Assembly: GCF_008831285.2 (NCBI RefSeq)
Contig: NC_045150.1
Location: forward strand, 3,174,001-3,238,000
Origin: Nymphaea colorata
Lineage: Eukaryota > Streptophyta > Magnoliopsida > Nymphaeales > Nymphaeaceae
Direction: 5' to 3'
DNA: 64,000 nucleotides
The notes under the pieces are model-generated. The model ran no database searches. It was not told where the DNA came from and worked only from the letters and a program-made list of their open reading frames with translations. Within the stretch, counting starts at the first letter, position 1. Each line of letters opens with the position of its first letter. Of this stretch, positions 37,101 through 48,109 are shown piece by piece. A program made the position numbers and the translations under genes.

Positions 37101-40100
37101 CTTCCATGGCAACAAAGGTCAGATCTGATGGCTGAAACTTCTTCCCCCAACGACAAAAGACTACTGCTACTCGATTAGCAGCAGTTAACACCTCACAAAG
37201 CCTCACTTTACTGATTTCACATTCACGATTTGTAGATATTTCTCCTCAAGTCAAACTGCATCTTCAACCAGCAACATGACTCTACCCACAACAACTTCTC
37301 ACGTCACACTGTACCCACAACCAGCAGATTAACTCTGCCCCACACGATCTTATGCAGCGACAATAAAAGGGCAGATCTGATATATCACGTCACAAATCGT
37401 CTTCCATGGCAGAAAAAAAATCAGATCTCTTTAGGGCAGATTTGATACATAACGGCATAGGTTTTCTTCCACGGCAACAGAAAATCAGATTTGATAACCA
37501 GATCTGAGCGGCATAGATATTCTTCCACGGCAACAGAAACTTAGATCTGATACATCTTGATCAGATCCACCATCTTCTTCCACGGCAGCAACTTCATCAA
37601 CATTTCTCCATGTCTTCCACGGCAACAACAGCACAAGGGTGTTGATCACGTTTCTACATGTTAAACGTGATTAGTCCCTTTCCACCAAACAATCAACTTG
37701 CTTGTTTTGTAAACAGCAGGAACCCAAGGCGTGAAACCCTAGTTTGGAGGAAGAGAAGAGAAATGAGATAAGGAGGGAACCCTAGGCGTGAAACCCTAGA
37801 TCGCACAGCCCTAGGTCCATTGCTCTGATACCATGTTGAATATTGGAGGAAGAAAGGGACGTGAGAGAGAGAGAGAGAGAGAGAGAGAGGCAACTTTCTT
37901 GTGTCATTCACGTAACCCTAATCTCTTTTAAAAGAGATTAGGGTGTTGACTACATATTTACAATTTCAGTCCACTAAAATATAAGAAAACAATAAGTAGA
38001 CCATTGTCTACTTGCTAATATTTCAGAAAGACTCAAGTTGACTCTAGAAAACTTTAACAGACAAAAACGAGAAAATCCTAAAAAAAAGTGTTTTCTTGAA
38101 AAAAAAATGTGAAAATCATGGGCTTTGCTAATATCATTGCTTCACTTCGCGAGTGCTTTCGCTTTCTCATATGGCCTGGCTGAACCAAGCACTGATACAC
38201 TTGCTTGACCATCCCATGATCTCTCTCCTGACCCCTTTTGTCTCGTTATATTTATCGTATTTTATCATGTTTTTGCTGTGTTCTTTTCTCATCTGTTTTT
38301 CTTTTTTTTTTCATTTTTCTTCTTTTTACAGTTAACATCATAATTCACCTTTTAAATTGAAGGCAAATTATTTATCATCATTAAGACATTATTTTGATCA
38401 TTTTATGTAGTTTTTTTATATTTTCTTATTAGTTTCTCATTTATTTTATTTTTATCTAGATTTTAGGTTTTTCTTTTCATTTTCCAAAATTTGCCAAGAT
38501 TTTCTTGACATTTTCCAAAGAAAAATAACTTTGCTGAAAAATATAAAAAATAACCTCTTCGTTAGAAGCTCGAGAATGATATTTCTGTCTATAACCATGA
38601 CAAGAGACGGGGGAACATTATAAGTTACATCCTGTACAGTACAATTATATCTTTGAAACTAGCTTCAAGGGTGTAGTTGTATTGTTTTTTCATTAAAGTT
38701 GTAATGTAATGTAACCATCGAGTGACATGATACGTCATTTACATTTTGCAGCATTGGTTTATGCTTCCTTCTTTTTCCATTTAAGCGAAGAAGAATGAAA
38801 AAAGAACTACAAAGACAAAAACTATGATTTTTTTTTCTCTTTCTTTTTGAATAAGGGTGTTCTTGTGGATTCGTATTCTGATCTGCAAGGAGGACCTAAA
38901 ATAAAATATGTACTTGTTTAAAAATATTTAAAAAAAAATAGGAATTCTAAACAATCTAAAAGCTCACACTGACAGGAGCATAAAAATAATAATAATGATA
39001 ATATCAAACCAAACAGTTCTAAACCTCGAGACAATAACAATCCAGATAGCAAGCTGCTGATATCTCACAAACACTAGCACACATTGCAGTCAATATCTCA
39101 ATAGAAAACTATACACTAGATATGTGTAGCATGAGAAAGAAGGCAACGCTAATTAACTTAACTATTCAAAATAGTTTTCCCCAACTCATGAGTGAAGATT
39201 TCACACACCTTATTCTCTTGAACAAGACTTCAGAAACCCTAGATTTCACACACCTTCCTTTAAGCTCTCTAGAATATGTGGCTTTTATCATTTAATAATC
39301 TAAAGTATGGATCAATATCTAAGCCGTCTTAATGTGTTTCACTAAAAGGGAAAAGTAAATGAAACTTAAGGAGCACAAATATTTTACAATGAGATGTACT
39401 ACATACTGCATTGTATCATACTGTCCCGCAGTGTTTATGCACCAGGTAAGTCTCACTAGTGACTCTGATTCTGGGGATGTATATTTCCTTGATAGTTGTT
39501 ATGAGTTCCCTAGGTTGTGGTATAAAACTTGAACACCAAGGAAGGAACCAAAGGAAAGAATGATACTGAAGTTTTCTGTTTTGTTTTTACGAACAGACTA
39601 CAAAGGGACTTTAAGGAAGAAAGAAAGGGAAAACACGCATGTGACTCAGCAAGTGTTCTATGCTGAATACCATGCTGAAAGTGATTCAGAGAGAGTGCCA
39701 TTTATAGAAAGAAGGATTTTGCACAGAAAAAACAAAGGAAAAGAAAAAGGCCGTATCTGGAAGAGATGACTTTCATAATTATGGAAGGCATCATTTAGCA
39801 GATTCTAATTTAAAACAGCACAAACACAAAAGTGCACCTAATAATTGTACAATGCTTGAATTGCTGAACCTCAGAGCCCTTTACAATTTGAATAATAAAA
39901 GTACCTTTTGGACATTTACAGTAGAGATGTACAAATGAATCCAAGTCGTACCCTTTGGATTAAGAAATAAGGTGCTCTTTAAATTGATTTATGCTCTGTG
40001 TCGTGCATATAGATGAATGCAGGAAATTTAGCACAAGAAGGATAAAACTAGTGGGTAGATATCTCGGTCCAAATTTTGTAGACTTAACCTTCTAATGAGT

Positions 40101-41340
40101 AGACATCTCAGGCAGAATGAAGGTTCACAAATATGATCTACCATAATTTGTTCAGCAGGAAATGACTTCCAGATAATTCTAACATCTACTCAGGACCTAA
40201 GTGCTTCAGAAATTCAGAAATCGATATAGCAGATATATATATATATATATCGCCTATCTTTGTACATGAACACGTTCGTGTGCGTCTATAGGGTCGTATG
40301 TGGACGGTGTCTCTGGCCCTTTTGCAAATTTGAGCCTGCAGATGTTTGGCACGAGCTATTTGCAGAAACTTAGCACGTTTTGCTTTCTAAACATGAAAAA
40401 TTGGCCGATTTGCAGAAATAAATAGATGGGGAGTACCAATTGCAGGTCTTTCCGAAATATGCATCATTATGGTGCTTGGAAGCATAATAAAACAAAATGC
40501 ATAGCATTTCATCTGAAACAGGATAAGCAGGTGGCAACAGAGAAATATTTCCATAATCAAACTTCCAACAACCTTTACGGATGATATCATCGGCATCCAA
40601 CGGGGAATGGCCTCACGTTCTGAATAATAGTCATAAGCTACTGAACAAGGAACTTCAACTTCCACTACTGCCCTGCATAAGTTGGTCTGATCAGTGCTCC
40701 GCTTTAAAGGAAATGGCAATAATCTAGAATGGATGTTTTTATTCTTGGAAAAAGGAAAACCAAGTTGCATTCAATCTCTCTCTCGGAAGAAATCCCACGA
40801 AACTCGACATCCCACAATGGCATAAGCAGGTATCAGTAAAACAATTTAGAAGACAAATTCTGAACCCCACTAAATTATACAGTTTCAGTGCAGATTCACC
40901 ATGTGCAATAATTATTTTTTAAAAAAACAATCCAGTTTTCCAAAACATAGATCAGTTTCCTTATTGTTCTTCGGTCAAAAACAGCAGACCAGGAAAAACA
41001 AAAACCCCCAAACCCCACAAATTTGATTATGGAAAGCGCAGAATGAATCACATGAAGTTCTCATTAAACACTACTATCAAAAAGTGAAAAGGGAACCCAG
41101 GTGAAATCAGACAGCGTACCTGCAATCCTGCCACTCCATCACGGTTTTAGTCCTGAAACTTTCGATGCCGAATCGCCGATCAATCTGAATCGAATTCCTC
41201 AGGAATGCTCCACACAAAGACGACCTCCTGCCGCTTCCGCCAGCGAGAAAGGGCTTCACCAACAACCTATTGTTTCTCGGCGATGCCGCCGTTCGAGAAG
41301 GGGTGTTCGGCCAGGCGAACACGGCAGGTGAAGCCGACAT
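25191..41340 (-). CDS. Plastid-type SRPBCC/START (polyketide cyclase-like) protein, seven coding exons over 16 kb
   Basis: Exons in transcript order are 41340-41120, 40672-40573, 32760-32665, 32534-32482, 26749-26701, 25492-25445 and 25289-25191. They join in frame with GT-AG introns into a 221-aa protein ending in TAA at 25193-25191. The first 70 or so residues are Ser/Arg/Pro-rich like a chloroplast transit peptide. The rest is an SRPBCC/START fold of the polyketide cyclase/dehydrase and lipid transport superfamily, with YDYYSEREAIPRWMPMISS, VLKDKPHLSEWTLSYEYFGR, PMPNQKIHWRSLGGTPNRGA, VRFFPRSISSCTVELTVSYE and a C-terminal helix PFVESFLQRGLDRFA. Such proteins bind a lipid or hydrophobic ligand; the ligand is unknown. 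Introns 2 (7.8 kb) and 4 (5.7 kb) each carry a Copia insertion. All splice sites and the frame are intact, so the gene may still work. From memory it resembles Arabidopsis At4g01883. Confidence 0.88.
25493..26700 (-). other. Intron 5 of the START-domain gene
   Basis: AT-rich intron of about 1.2 kb without recognised elements. Its donor GTAAGTG and acceptor TTTGCAG on the minus strand are strong. Confidence 0.75.
28082..28492 (+). repeat. 5' LTR of intron-4 Copia
   Basis: The LTR begins TGATAAGATGTTGG and ends TTCTAACA. From about 28200 to 28335 a 30-31-bp unit (CTCTAGRCTCTAGATTAATG plus TGTTGCTTCA) is repeated about four times upstream of the TATA box CTATATAAATGG at 28363-28374, in the position of a U3 enhancer. 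Confidence 0.95.
28642..29115 (+). pseudogene. Truncated Copia gag
   Basis: The N-terminal gag (UBN2-type) carries LNHSNYLTWKRKITPFIRSQ and continues to LKKKFQKLSKE. It ends abruptly at about 29100, where the sequence jumps to integrase. The rest of the capsid, the zinc knuckle and the protease are absent, so the copy cannot have made particles on its own. Confidence 0.85.
29116..31755 (+). pseudogene. Copia integrase, RT and RNase H with several stops
   Basis: Integrase starts after the deletion (FEIVYSYVWGPAPIDS), shifts frame near 29292 and continues to GVVERKHRHN and the C-terminal part (29476-29859). RT (30181-30891) has WIYKIKYKPDGSVERYKARL and LLIYVDDIVITG. The remainder of RT and RNase H (30904-31755) shows FTNADWAGDPDQRKS, SSTEAEYRCMAAG and CDNQSAINIAFN. 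Stops include TAG and TAA near 29413-29443, TAA at about 29857, and TGA at about 30121, 30889 and 31381. Nearly all sit where family members have Gln or Arg codons, so C-to-T changes explain them. Confidence 0.88.
31731..32118 (+). repeat. 3' LTR of intron-4 Copia
   Basis: Partner of 28082-28492. It lacks 23 bp near its start and carries the same 30-bp tandem repeats and TATA box. The right target duplication GCTTC follows at 32119-32123. Confidence 0.95.
32815..32910. repeat. Two-copy 48-bp tandem repeat in intron 2
   Basis: The unit contains CTAACAAAATAACAWGTATA and TGTTACCTACAACATGCACA and occurs twice head to tail, nearly identical. It lies about 60 bp inside intron 2 of the START gene, near its acceptor side. 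Confidence 0.75.
33343..33564 (-). repeat. 3' LTR of intron-2 Copia
   Basis: A 222-bp LTR starting TGTTGAATATTGG and ending TTTAACA on the plus strand. It holds a (GT)n(GA)n microsatellite at 33370-33395 and a 22-bp perfect palindrome (33424-33445). Confidence 0.93.
33572..36690 (-). pseudogene. Copia protease, integrase, RT and RNase H, broken
   Basis: In transcript order: protease (IWMIDSGASRHCCNQP, 36690), integrase zinc region (WHLRLGHPSVSKLRR ... CDAC), DDE core (YYLVLVDDFTRVSW, IRTDNALEFKSS, SQQNGAAERKHRQ, 36077-35688), linker (35597-35040), RT (35027-34098; RLVAKGYTQTYGVDF, LIVYVDDIVLTG) and RNase H (YSDADYAGS, SSAESEYRAMAQT, YCDNRAATYIANNHVFHERT, to 33572). Frameshifts or stops separate these blocks, at least five in all, so the copy is inactive. 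Confidence 0.9.
36691..37821 (-). other. Leader and gag remnant of intron-2 Copia
   Basis: A gag start (MADGSRSKGSSSSTATSS, about 36924-36871) is followed within about 60 codons by a post-capsid phrase (YYLNLSKEEYD) and the protease, so the capsid and zinc knuckle are missing. A 33-bp phrase containing CAGCCATAAAAAAA and TCGAACACGCAG is tandemly duplicated at about 36918-36987. The leader (37370-37640) repeats the phrase TTCTTCCACGGCAACAG with AGATCTGATAC several times. Confidence 0.65.
37834..38059 (-). repeat. 5' LTR of intron-2 Copia
   Basis: A 226-bp LTR with a (GA)n run and a 30-bp perfect palindrome at 37915-37944, centred on TCTTTTAAAAGA. The primer site lies just inside at 37822-37833. 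Confidence 0.93.
38065..40572 (-). other. Intron 2 of the START gene, donor-side part
   Basis: AT-rich intron DNA without recognised genes. It includes T-rich stretches at 38220-38500, a (TA)12 microsatellite at about 40225-40250, and no further mobile element that I can define. Confidence 0.65.
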
Positions 41341-43199
41341 GGCGTGGGATCAGAGCACTGAAAACCTATTCGGCGCGGAATTGCGCCCCGTGGCTATTCA
41401 CCATCAAAAGGGAGCAGAGCAGACGAGTGTGGAGGAGGAAGAGAGGAAGACGTCGCGTGTCATCATCTCTTAAGCCCAGAGAACACAAAAAAACTCGTCG
41501 TAAACCGTTGACTATTCATCAAGAGTCTATTAACTCCAGTAATTTCCAACCAAAAAAATCAAATGGAAAAGATAAACGTGTGAAACAGGAAATCTCTGAG
41601 GTCGCCATGAACAGGAAGCCATAGCCACCCACGAAGAACACACGCGAGCACTGATTAAAAGGCCGGCAAGCCGCTGTCGGAGGAAGTTTTTCCACGATGC
41701 CTCGTCCTTTCCGTCGCCATTCTTCCCAGTCAGCATAACTCGCTTTCGACGGCCGACTCCTGTGGACCAGAATTCCGCGATTATTGGAATCAAAAGGCTG
41801 AAGCAAAGGATCTTTGGCTTCCGGGTCTTATTACAGGTTTGAGCGGAGACGCAGGCGCCACGAGAAATTTACGAATAAACATTTCAAATTTAGTGATGTT
41901 TATAAATAACCACCTACTGAATCAAAAGTTCATATATCACTTGATTTAGAAATAATTTACAAATACACATTCGACAAAAAAGTGTCACACTTGATGAAAA
42001 GAACTTTTAAAAAAAACACCAATCACATTTTTTATATTTTTTTTAATAACCAAAATAAAAAAATAAAAATTGTGGTGTAGAAAAAAAAATTGTTAAAAAC
42101 ATTTTCGCTTAAGGCATTGTTTGGATAAAGGGAAAGAGAAAAAATTGACTGAAGGGCAGGGAAAAAAAAAGAAATAGCAAAAAAAATGGAAAGAAAGAAT
42201 AAGAAAGGAACACCCAATCATTTCCTTTTAATTTCTTAAGTTTTAAAGGGATTAAAATTATATTAAAAAGTTATTTTCTGTTTCTTCTTTTTTTTTCTTT
42301 ACACTCACACAGTTCTTAGCTCTTTTTTTTTGCTCTTTATTAATTACTCATCCAAACAAAAAAAAAATCTTTTTTTTTTCTTTACCCTTCTTTTCCTTTC
42401 AATGTAAACTTTTTTTCTTATTCTCTTTCCCCTAATGGGCACTTCCTTCAGCACTCTCGTCCGGCCGTAAAGAGCGGTGAGCTTTCTACGCCCTCTCTTC
42501 TTCAAGCCTAACACAGGCGTCTCCCAAGTTAATCTGTTATTTGCAATATTTCAAATATTATGTGGCTTTCAGTAAATATACCAAAAATTGAGCAGCGTTT
42601 TCATAAATTTATCTTCAGGTCGCTGGCCGATGCAAAGAGTGCCCAACTGCCAATGCCTCTTTCATCTTTAAATCACTTTTTAAAATATTTATATATTTTT
42701 AGCCGATTCACAGCAATTCACCTGAATCGGCACTTCTTCGATTCGGTTCCAGAACAAATGCTGTCAAGTACTTTGGCAGTCAACTAGTTTTTTTTTTTTT
42801 AAAGATAAATACTAATCGGTTCCTTTGTTCATATAATTTTTATTATTTTTTTCTACATGCTGTTCAAGTTGAATTAGACGAGTAAGAGGAATTCCCATTA
42901 TCTGAATAGAGGCTGAAGTATTTTACTTTCCTTAAGTTTTAAGTCTGCTTTCGATGTTTTAGGGCCTGTTTGATGCCCTAAAAATTCACTATTGAAGAAT
43001 TTTTTTTTTCAAATTTTTAAAATCTTTTCATCCCAAATTTTTTTAAAATTTTTAAAATTTTTCCAGCCCAAAGAAAATTCTAACTTAGGTAATTTTTGAC
43101 AAATCTATTGGATTTTGAGGATATGTTTTCGATTTTATTCATCTCAAAAATACTCTCTATCTTTTTTTAGCTTTTCTTGTAGAGGTTTTAAATATTGTG
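41341..43199. other. Upstream region of the START gene
   Basis: The first 450 bp are GC-richer and likely hold the promoter and 5' UTR of the minus-strand START gene. The small frames there show no domain. Beyond 41850 the sequence is AT-rich with long A and T runs and a MITE-like fold-back at 42117-42359. Another transposon-like edge (GGGCCTGTTTGATGCC) is at 42962. Confidence 0.45.
42117..42359. mobile_element. Possible MITE with TTGTTTGGAT ends
   Basis: The left end TTGTTTGGATAA and the complement of the right end TTGTTTGGATGA match over 10 bases, in AT-rich DNA of the size of a MITE. The arms are short and no target duplication was confirmed. Confidence 0.3.
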
Positions 43200-44153
43200 A
43201 TAGGTAGGAAATGCACTCTCGTATTTGGTTTACAAAAATTATTGTAATTTTACTTTTGCCACTAAGTCTTCCAATGCTGCAATTTTTTGTACTATATGAT
43301 TTTGTGTATTAATTCACGCTTTTTCTATATTAGTTTTTCTAATAAATTACAGATGTCATGACTTCTGTAATTTGGGTGTGGTGTTTCTTCAATGTTAGGA
43401 TGTTCATACTTCAAAATTTTATTTTCTTTATATAGTCTGGTCATTTTTTCAACGTGCTTTCAATCTTCAATTCTTTTTCATCTGTAATGAGTCTCAAGTC
43501 TTCTGGATTTAATTCCAAAAATTTCTTTTTAGGTTAGTAGTTATAACCTTTGTTCTCGTTCCGAAGGCAAATATTTTTTGGATTGTTACCTCATACTCTT
43601 TTTATTCATATGAAATATTTTGTTATAGTTCTACCTATTAGTAATTGTGGATTATAGATCGTTGTTTCATATTTTACTCATCTTTTCACTACATTTTCTG
43701 AAATATATTAAAAGGTTTTATCTAATTCTAAATTGTGCATTTCAGATTCTTCGTTTTCTATTTTTCTTATAAGGTTAGTTAAAATTTCCATCAAACTTTT
43801 TCTGATTTTCAAGTACCAATATTAAATAATTTGAAATGTCCTTTTATAGTTTGTAGTGGTTCTGGCATGGTTTCACTCAATTCTTCCTTCTGAACTATTT
43901 TCTGACCCTTAGTGTTATAGTGTGTGTTGTGTAAGTGTCAATCATCCATTCCATACAAGCTTCGTCTGGCTTTAAGATCTTCTGTCATATTACCCTCACC
44001 ATATAGCTGGTTTCTCCTTCTGGCATCTGCCTCAATAGATACTCCCCAGTGCCTTTGTCTTTTGGGTTTCAGAATTTTCAGATATCTCTTATTACCAAAT
44101 AATCTTATATTATATTTTGGCGTAGCATGCAAATTCAAATTAAACTTAAACAT
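43200..44153 (-). pseudogene. Decayed coding region of a retroelement, possibly pararetroviral ORF 1
   Basis: Translated on the minus strand, a frame opens with ATG at 44153 directly beyond the tandem array and reads on for about 950 bp with scattered stops and shifts. Visible stretches are EADARRRNQLYGEGNMTED, ETMPEPLQTIKGHFKLFN, IYNPQLLIGRTITKYF, KKKFLELNPEDLRLITDEKE and, at the end, a heptad-like KIAALEDLVAKVKLQ that could be a coiled coil. I do not recognise it firmly. The position right after a leader with primer sites, the basic character and the C-terminal coiled coil would suit a caulimovirid movement-protein region, but other retroelements are possible. Confidence 0.4.
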
Positions 44154-44157
44154 TGAA

Positions 44158-47100
44158 GACTCTTTCTTTTGGCTTTATAGTACAAGTTTTCTGTTGTGCC
44201 GGTCTTCGAATCTTTCCCTTATTTTTTAGAGGAATCTTATGTCATATCTGAATATATCTGTAGCTCTTGCTTTTGTGCGGGAATCTTGGCTATCTTTACA
44301 TTATTTCTATCAGCAACGTGGCCTTCTTTTTGTTTGGAATCTGCTTTCGACTACTTTACTGCTTTCGACTGCTTTACTTTTTTACTTAAGTCACTATCTA
44401 CAGTTTTCCGTACAAATACGATAGTGATTGAAAGGATAGGACTTAAGTTCTTCCTTTATGTCATCATTATTTCACATCCTTCTAGCGTTGTAGCGCATTC
44501 TATAGAAGCTTTGATACCAAACAAAGACCAACTAGTTAAAACTAAAATTTAAACAAAAGAAATGAGAGAAAGGGGCAACAAAGGGAGAGTTGCAGAGAGA
44601 CCGTCCTCTAGGGAATGCTCCTGGTATTTGAATCTTTTCCTTTATTTTTTAGAGGAATCTTATGATATATCTTAATATATTTGTGTGTTATTGCTTTTGT
44701 GCACGAATTTTGGCTATCTTTATTTTATTTCTGTCGGTAACATAACCTTCTTTTGGTTTGGAATCTACCTTTGGCTACTTTACTATTTTCGACTGCTTTA
44801 CTTCTTCACTTTAGTCACTATCCACAACTTTTTCGTATAAGTACGGTAGTGATTGAAGGGATAGGACTTAAGTTCTTTGTAGTCTTATTTCACATCCTTC
44901 TAGCGTTGTAGCGCACCATATACAGGTTCTGATACAGAAACCAAGACCAACTAGTTAAAACTAAAATTTAAACATCGGAAATGATAGAAGGGGGCAACAA
45001 ATGGAGAGTTGCATAGAGACCATCATCTGTGGAATGCTCCTTCTTCTCACTTTATACTTTATAGTACAGGTTTTCCGCTGTGTTGGTTTTCGAATCTTTC
45101 CTTTATTTTTGAGGAGAATCTTATGTCATATCTGAATATATCTGTGTGTTATTGTTTTTGTGCGAGAATCTTGGCTATCTTTACTTTATTTCTTTCAGTA
45201 GCGTGGCCTTCTTTTTGTTTTGGATCTTTTTCGCAGCTTTTCTTTTTTACTTTAGTCGCTATCCACAGCTTTTCTGTATAAGTACAGTAGTGATTGAAGG
45301 GATATGACTTAAGTTTTTTATTTATCTCGGCCTTATTTCACATCCTTATGGCATTGTGGCGCAATCTATATAGGCTCTGATACCAAAACCAAGACCAACT
45401 AACTCAAATTAAAATTTAAACATAGGAAAGGAGAGAAGGAGCTCATAAAGGGAGAGTTGCAGGAAGAATTGTAGGGAGACCGTCCTTTAGGGAATGCTCA
45501 TTATTCTGGCTTTATAGCACAGGTCTTTTGATGTTCTAGTCTTCGAATCTTTCCTTTATTTTTGAGGGAAATTTTATGTCATATCTGAATATATCTGTAT
45601 ATTATTGCTTTTGTGTGTGAATCTTGACTCTGTATACTTTATGTCTGTCGGTAATGTGACCTTTTTGTTTGAAGTATGCTTTCGGTTGTATTAGTTCTTT
45701 ACTTTAGTCATTATCCATATTTTTTCCGTACAAGTACGGTATTGATTGAAGAGATATGTTTTAAGTTTTTCTTTATGTGGGCCTTATTTCACATCCTTCT
45801 GGCATTATACTGCTCTTTATACAGGCTCTGATACAAAACCAATTCCAACTAGCTAAAACTAAAATTTAAACCTAGGAAATGAGAGAAGAGAGCGGCAAAT
45901 GGAGAGTTGCAGAGGGACCGTCCTCCAGAGAATGCTCCTTCTTCCGCTGTGCTGGTTTTCGAATCTTATCCTTATTTTTGAGAGGAATCTTATGTCATAT
46001 CCAAATATATCTGTGTATTATTGTTTTTGTGCACGAATCTTGGCTAACGTTACTTTACTTATGTCAGTAACGTGGCTTCTTTTTGTTTAAAATATGTTTT
46101 TGGTTGTTTTACTGCGCTTTCGGTTGCTTTACTTCTTTACTTTTGTCACTATCCACAGCTTTTTCGTATAAGTATGGTAATGATTAAAGGGATAGGACTT
46201 AAGTTCTTTCTTTATGTCATCCTTATTTCACGTCATTCTGGTGTTGTATCGCACTCTACACAGGTTCTGATACCAAAACCAAGTCCAACTACTTAAAACT
46301 AAAATTTAAACATAAGAAAGCAAAGAAGGGGACGACAAGGGAAGAGTTGCAAAGAGACCGTCATTCGAGGAATGCTCCTTCTTCTAGCTTTATACTGCAG
46401 GTATTCCGTTGTACTGGTTTTCAAATATTTTCTTTATTTTTGAGGAGAATCTTATGTCATATTTGAATACATGTGTGTGTTATTGTTTTTGTGCGGGAAT
46501 CTTTGCTATATTTATTTTATTTCTTTCAGTAATGTGGCCTTCTTTTTGTTTTAAATATACTTTCGGTTGCTTTACTCATTTACTTTAGTTATTATCCACT
46601 GCTTTTTCGTACAAGTAAGGCAGTGATTGAAATGATAGGATTTAAGTTCTTTATTTATCTCATCCTTATTTCACATTCTTATGGCATTGTAGTACACTGC
46701 TCTATTACCAAAACCAACACCAACTAACTAAAACTAAAATTTAAACATAAGAAAGGAGATGAGGCAACAAAGGTAGAGTTGCAGGGAGAGTTGCAGAGAG
46801 AGTTGTAAAGAGACCGTCCTCTCGGGAATGCTCATTCTTCTAGTTTTATAGTGCAGGTCTTTCGTTGTGCTGGTCTTCAAATCTTTTCTTTATTTTTTAT
46901 GAGAATCTTATGTCATATCCGAATATACATGTGTGCTATTGCTTTTGTGCGTGAATCTTGGCTATCTTTACTTTATTTCTATCAGTAATGTGGCCTTTTC
47001 TTTATTTGGAATATGCTTTCGGCTACTTTACTGCTTTCGATTGCTTTTACTTTTTCACTTTAGTTAGTATCCACAGCTTTTTCGTACAAGTACGGTAGTG

Positions 47101-48085
47101 ATTGAAGGGATAAAACTTAAGTTCTTCCTTTATGTCAGTCTTATTTCACATCTTTCTGGCGTTGTAGCGCACTCGATACAAGCTCTGATACAAAACCAAG
47201 ACCAACTAGCTAAAACTAAAATTTAAACATATGAAAGGAGAAAAGGGGGCGACAAAGGGAGAGTTACAGAGAAAGTTACAAAGAGACTGTCCTTCGAGGA
47301 ATGCTCCTTCTTCTGGCTTTATAGTGCAGGTTTTTTGTTGTGCTGGTTTTCGAACCTTTCCTTTATTTTTTATGAGAATCTGATGTCATATTCGAATATA
47401 TCTGTGTGTTATTACTTTTATGTGGAAATCTTTGCTATCTTTACTTTATTTCTGTTAGTAACGTGACCTTCTTTTTGTTTGGAATCTGCTTTCTGCTGTT
47501 TTACTTTTTTACTTTAGTTACTATCCACAACTTTTCTATACAAGTACGGTAGTGATTGAAGTGATAGGACTTAAGGTCTTTCTTTATGTCAGCCTTATTT
47601 CACATCCTTCTGGCGTTGTAGTGCACTTTATACAGACTCTAATACCAAAACCAATTCTAACTAGCTAAAACTAAAATTTAAACATAGGAAAGGAGTGAAG
47701 GGGGCGACAAAGGGAGAGTTGCACGGAAAGTTGCAGGGAGACCGACTTCTGGGGAATACTCTTTCTTCTGGCTTTATAATGCAGGCCTTTGTTGTGCTGG
47801 TCTTCGAATCTTTCTTTTATTTTTTAGGGAAAACTTATATCATATCCAAATATATTTGTGTGCTATTGTTTTTGTGCATGAATCTTGGCTATCTTTACTT
47901 TATTTCTGTCGGTAACGTAGCCTTCTTTTTGTTTGAAATCTGCTTTCAACTGCTTTACTTCTTTACTTTAGTTACTATCTACAGCTTTTCCGTATAAGTA
48001 TAATAGTGATTGAAGTGATAGGACTTACATTTTTTCTTTATTTCAGCCTTATTTCAAATCATTCTGACATTGTAGCACAGTCTGA
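44158..48085 (-). repeat. Tandem array of about nine ~440-bp units carrying TATA and primer-site motifs
   Basis: About nine head-to-tail units (first and last partial) of 417-482 bp, marked by AAAATTTAAAC at about 44541, 44961, 45412, 45862, 46301, 46737, 47219 and 47673. Units are diverged but recognisable throughout. On the minus strand a typical unit contains a TATAAAGCC box and, about 130-150 nt later, TGGTATCAGAGC or a near variant (an exact copy is the complement of 45374-45385), the tRNA-iMet primer site. The order TATA, leader, primer site is that of a retroelement 5' region. This is not a simple satellite, nor CRISPR. The small open frames in it are repeat artefacts. Confidence 0.8.
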
Positions 48086-48109
48086 ACAATTATGTTTAGA
48101 AAATTTTTG

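Larger units (their letters stand above)
33343..38059 (-). mobile_element. Ty1/Copia element in intron 2 of the START gene, sense, gag-deleted
   Basis: The LTRs are 33343-33564 and 37834-38059 (222 and 226 bp), with perfect target duplications GACAA (33338-33342 and 38060-38064). A tRNA-iMet primer site (complement TGGTATCAGAGC) lies at 37822-37833 and a polypurine tract (TTGAGGGGGAG) at 33565-33575. It lies on the same strand as the host gene. Protease, integrase, RT and RNase H are recognisable but broken. Most of gag is missing. LTR differences (about nine outside a variable GA/GT microsatellite) make it older than the other two Copia elements. Confidence 0.95.

Noticed and set aside
44158-48085. 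Regular tandem units suggesting a CRISPR array or centromeric satellite
   Set aside because: The units are about 440 bp without unique spacers, and the genome is a plant's. The units carry TATA and primer-site motifs, unlike a simple satellite, and there are only about nine.
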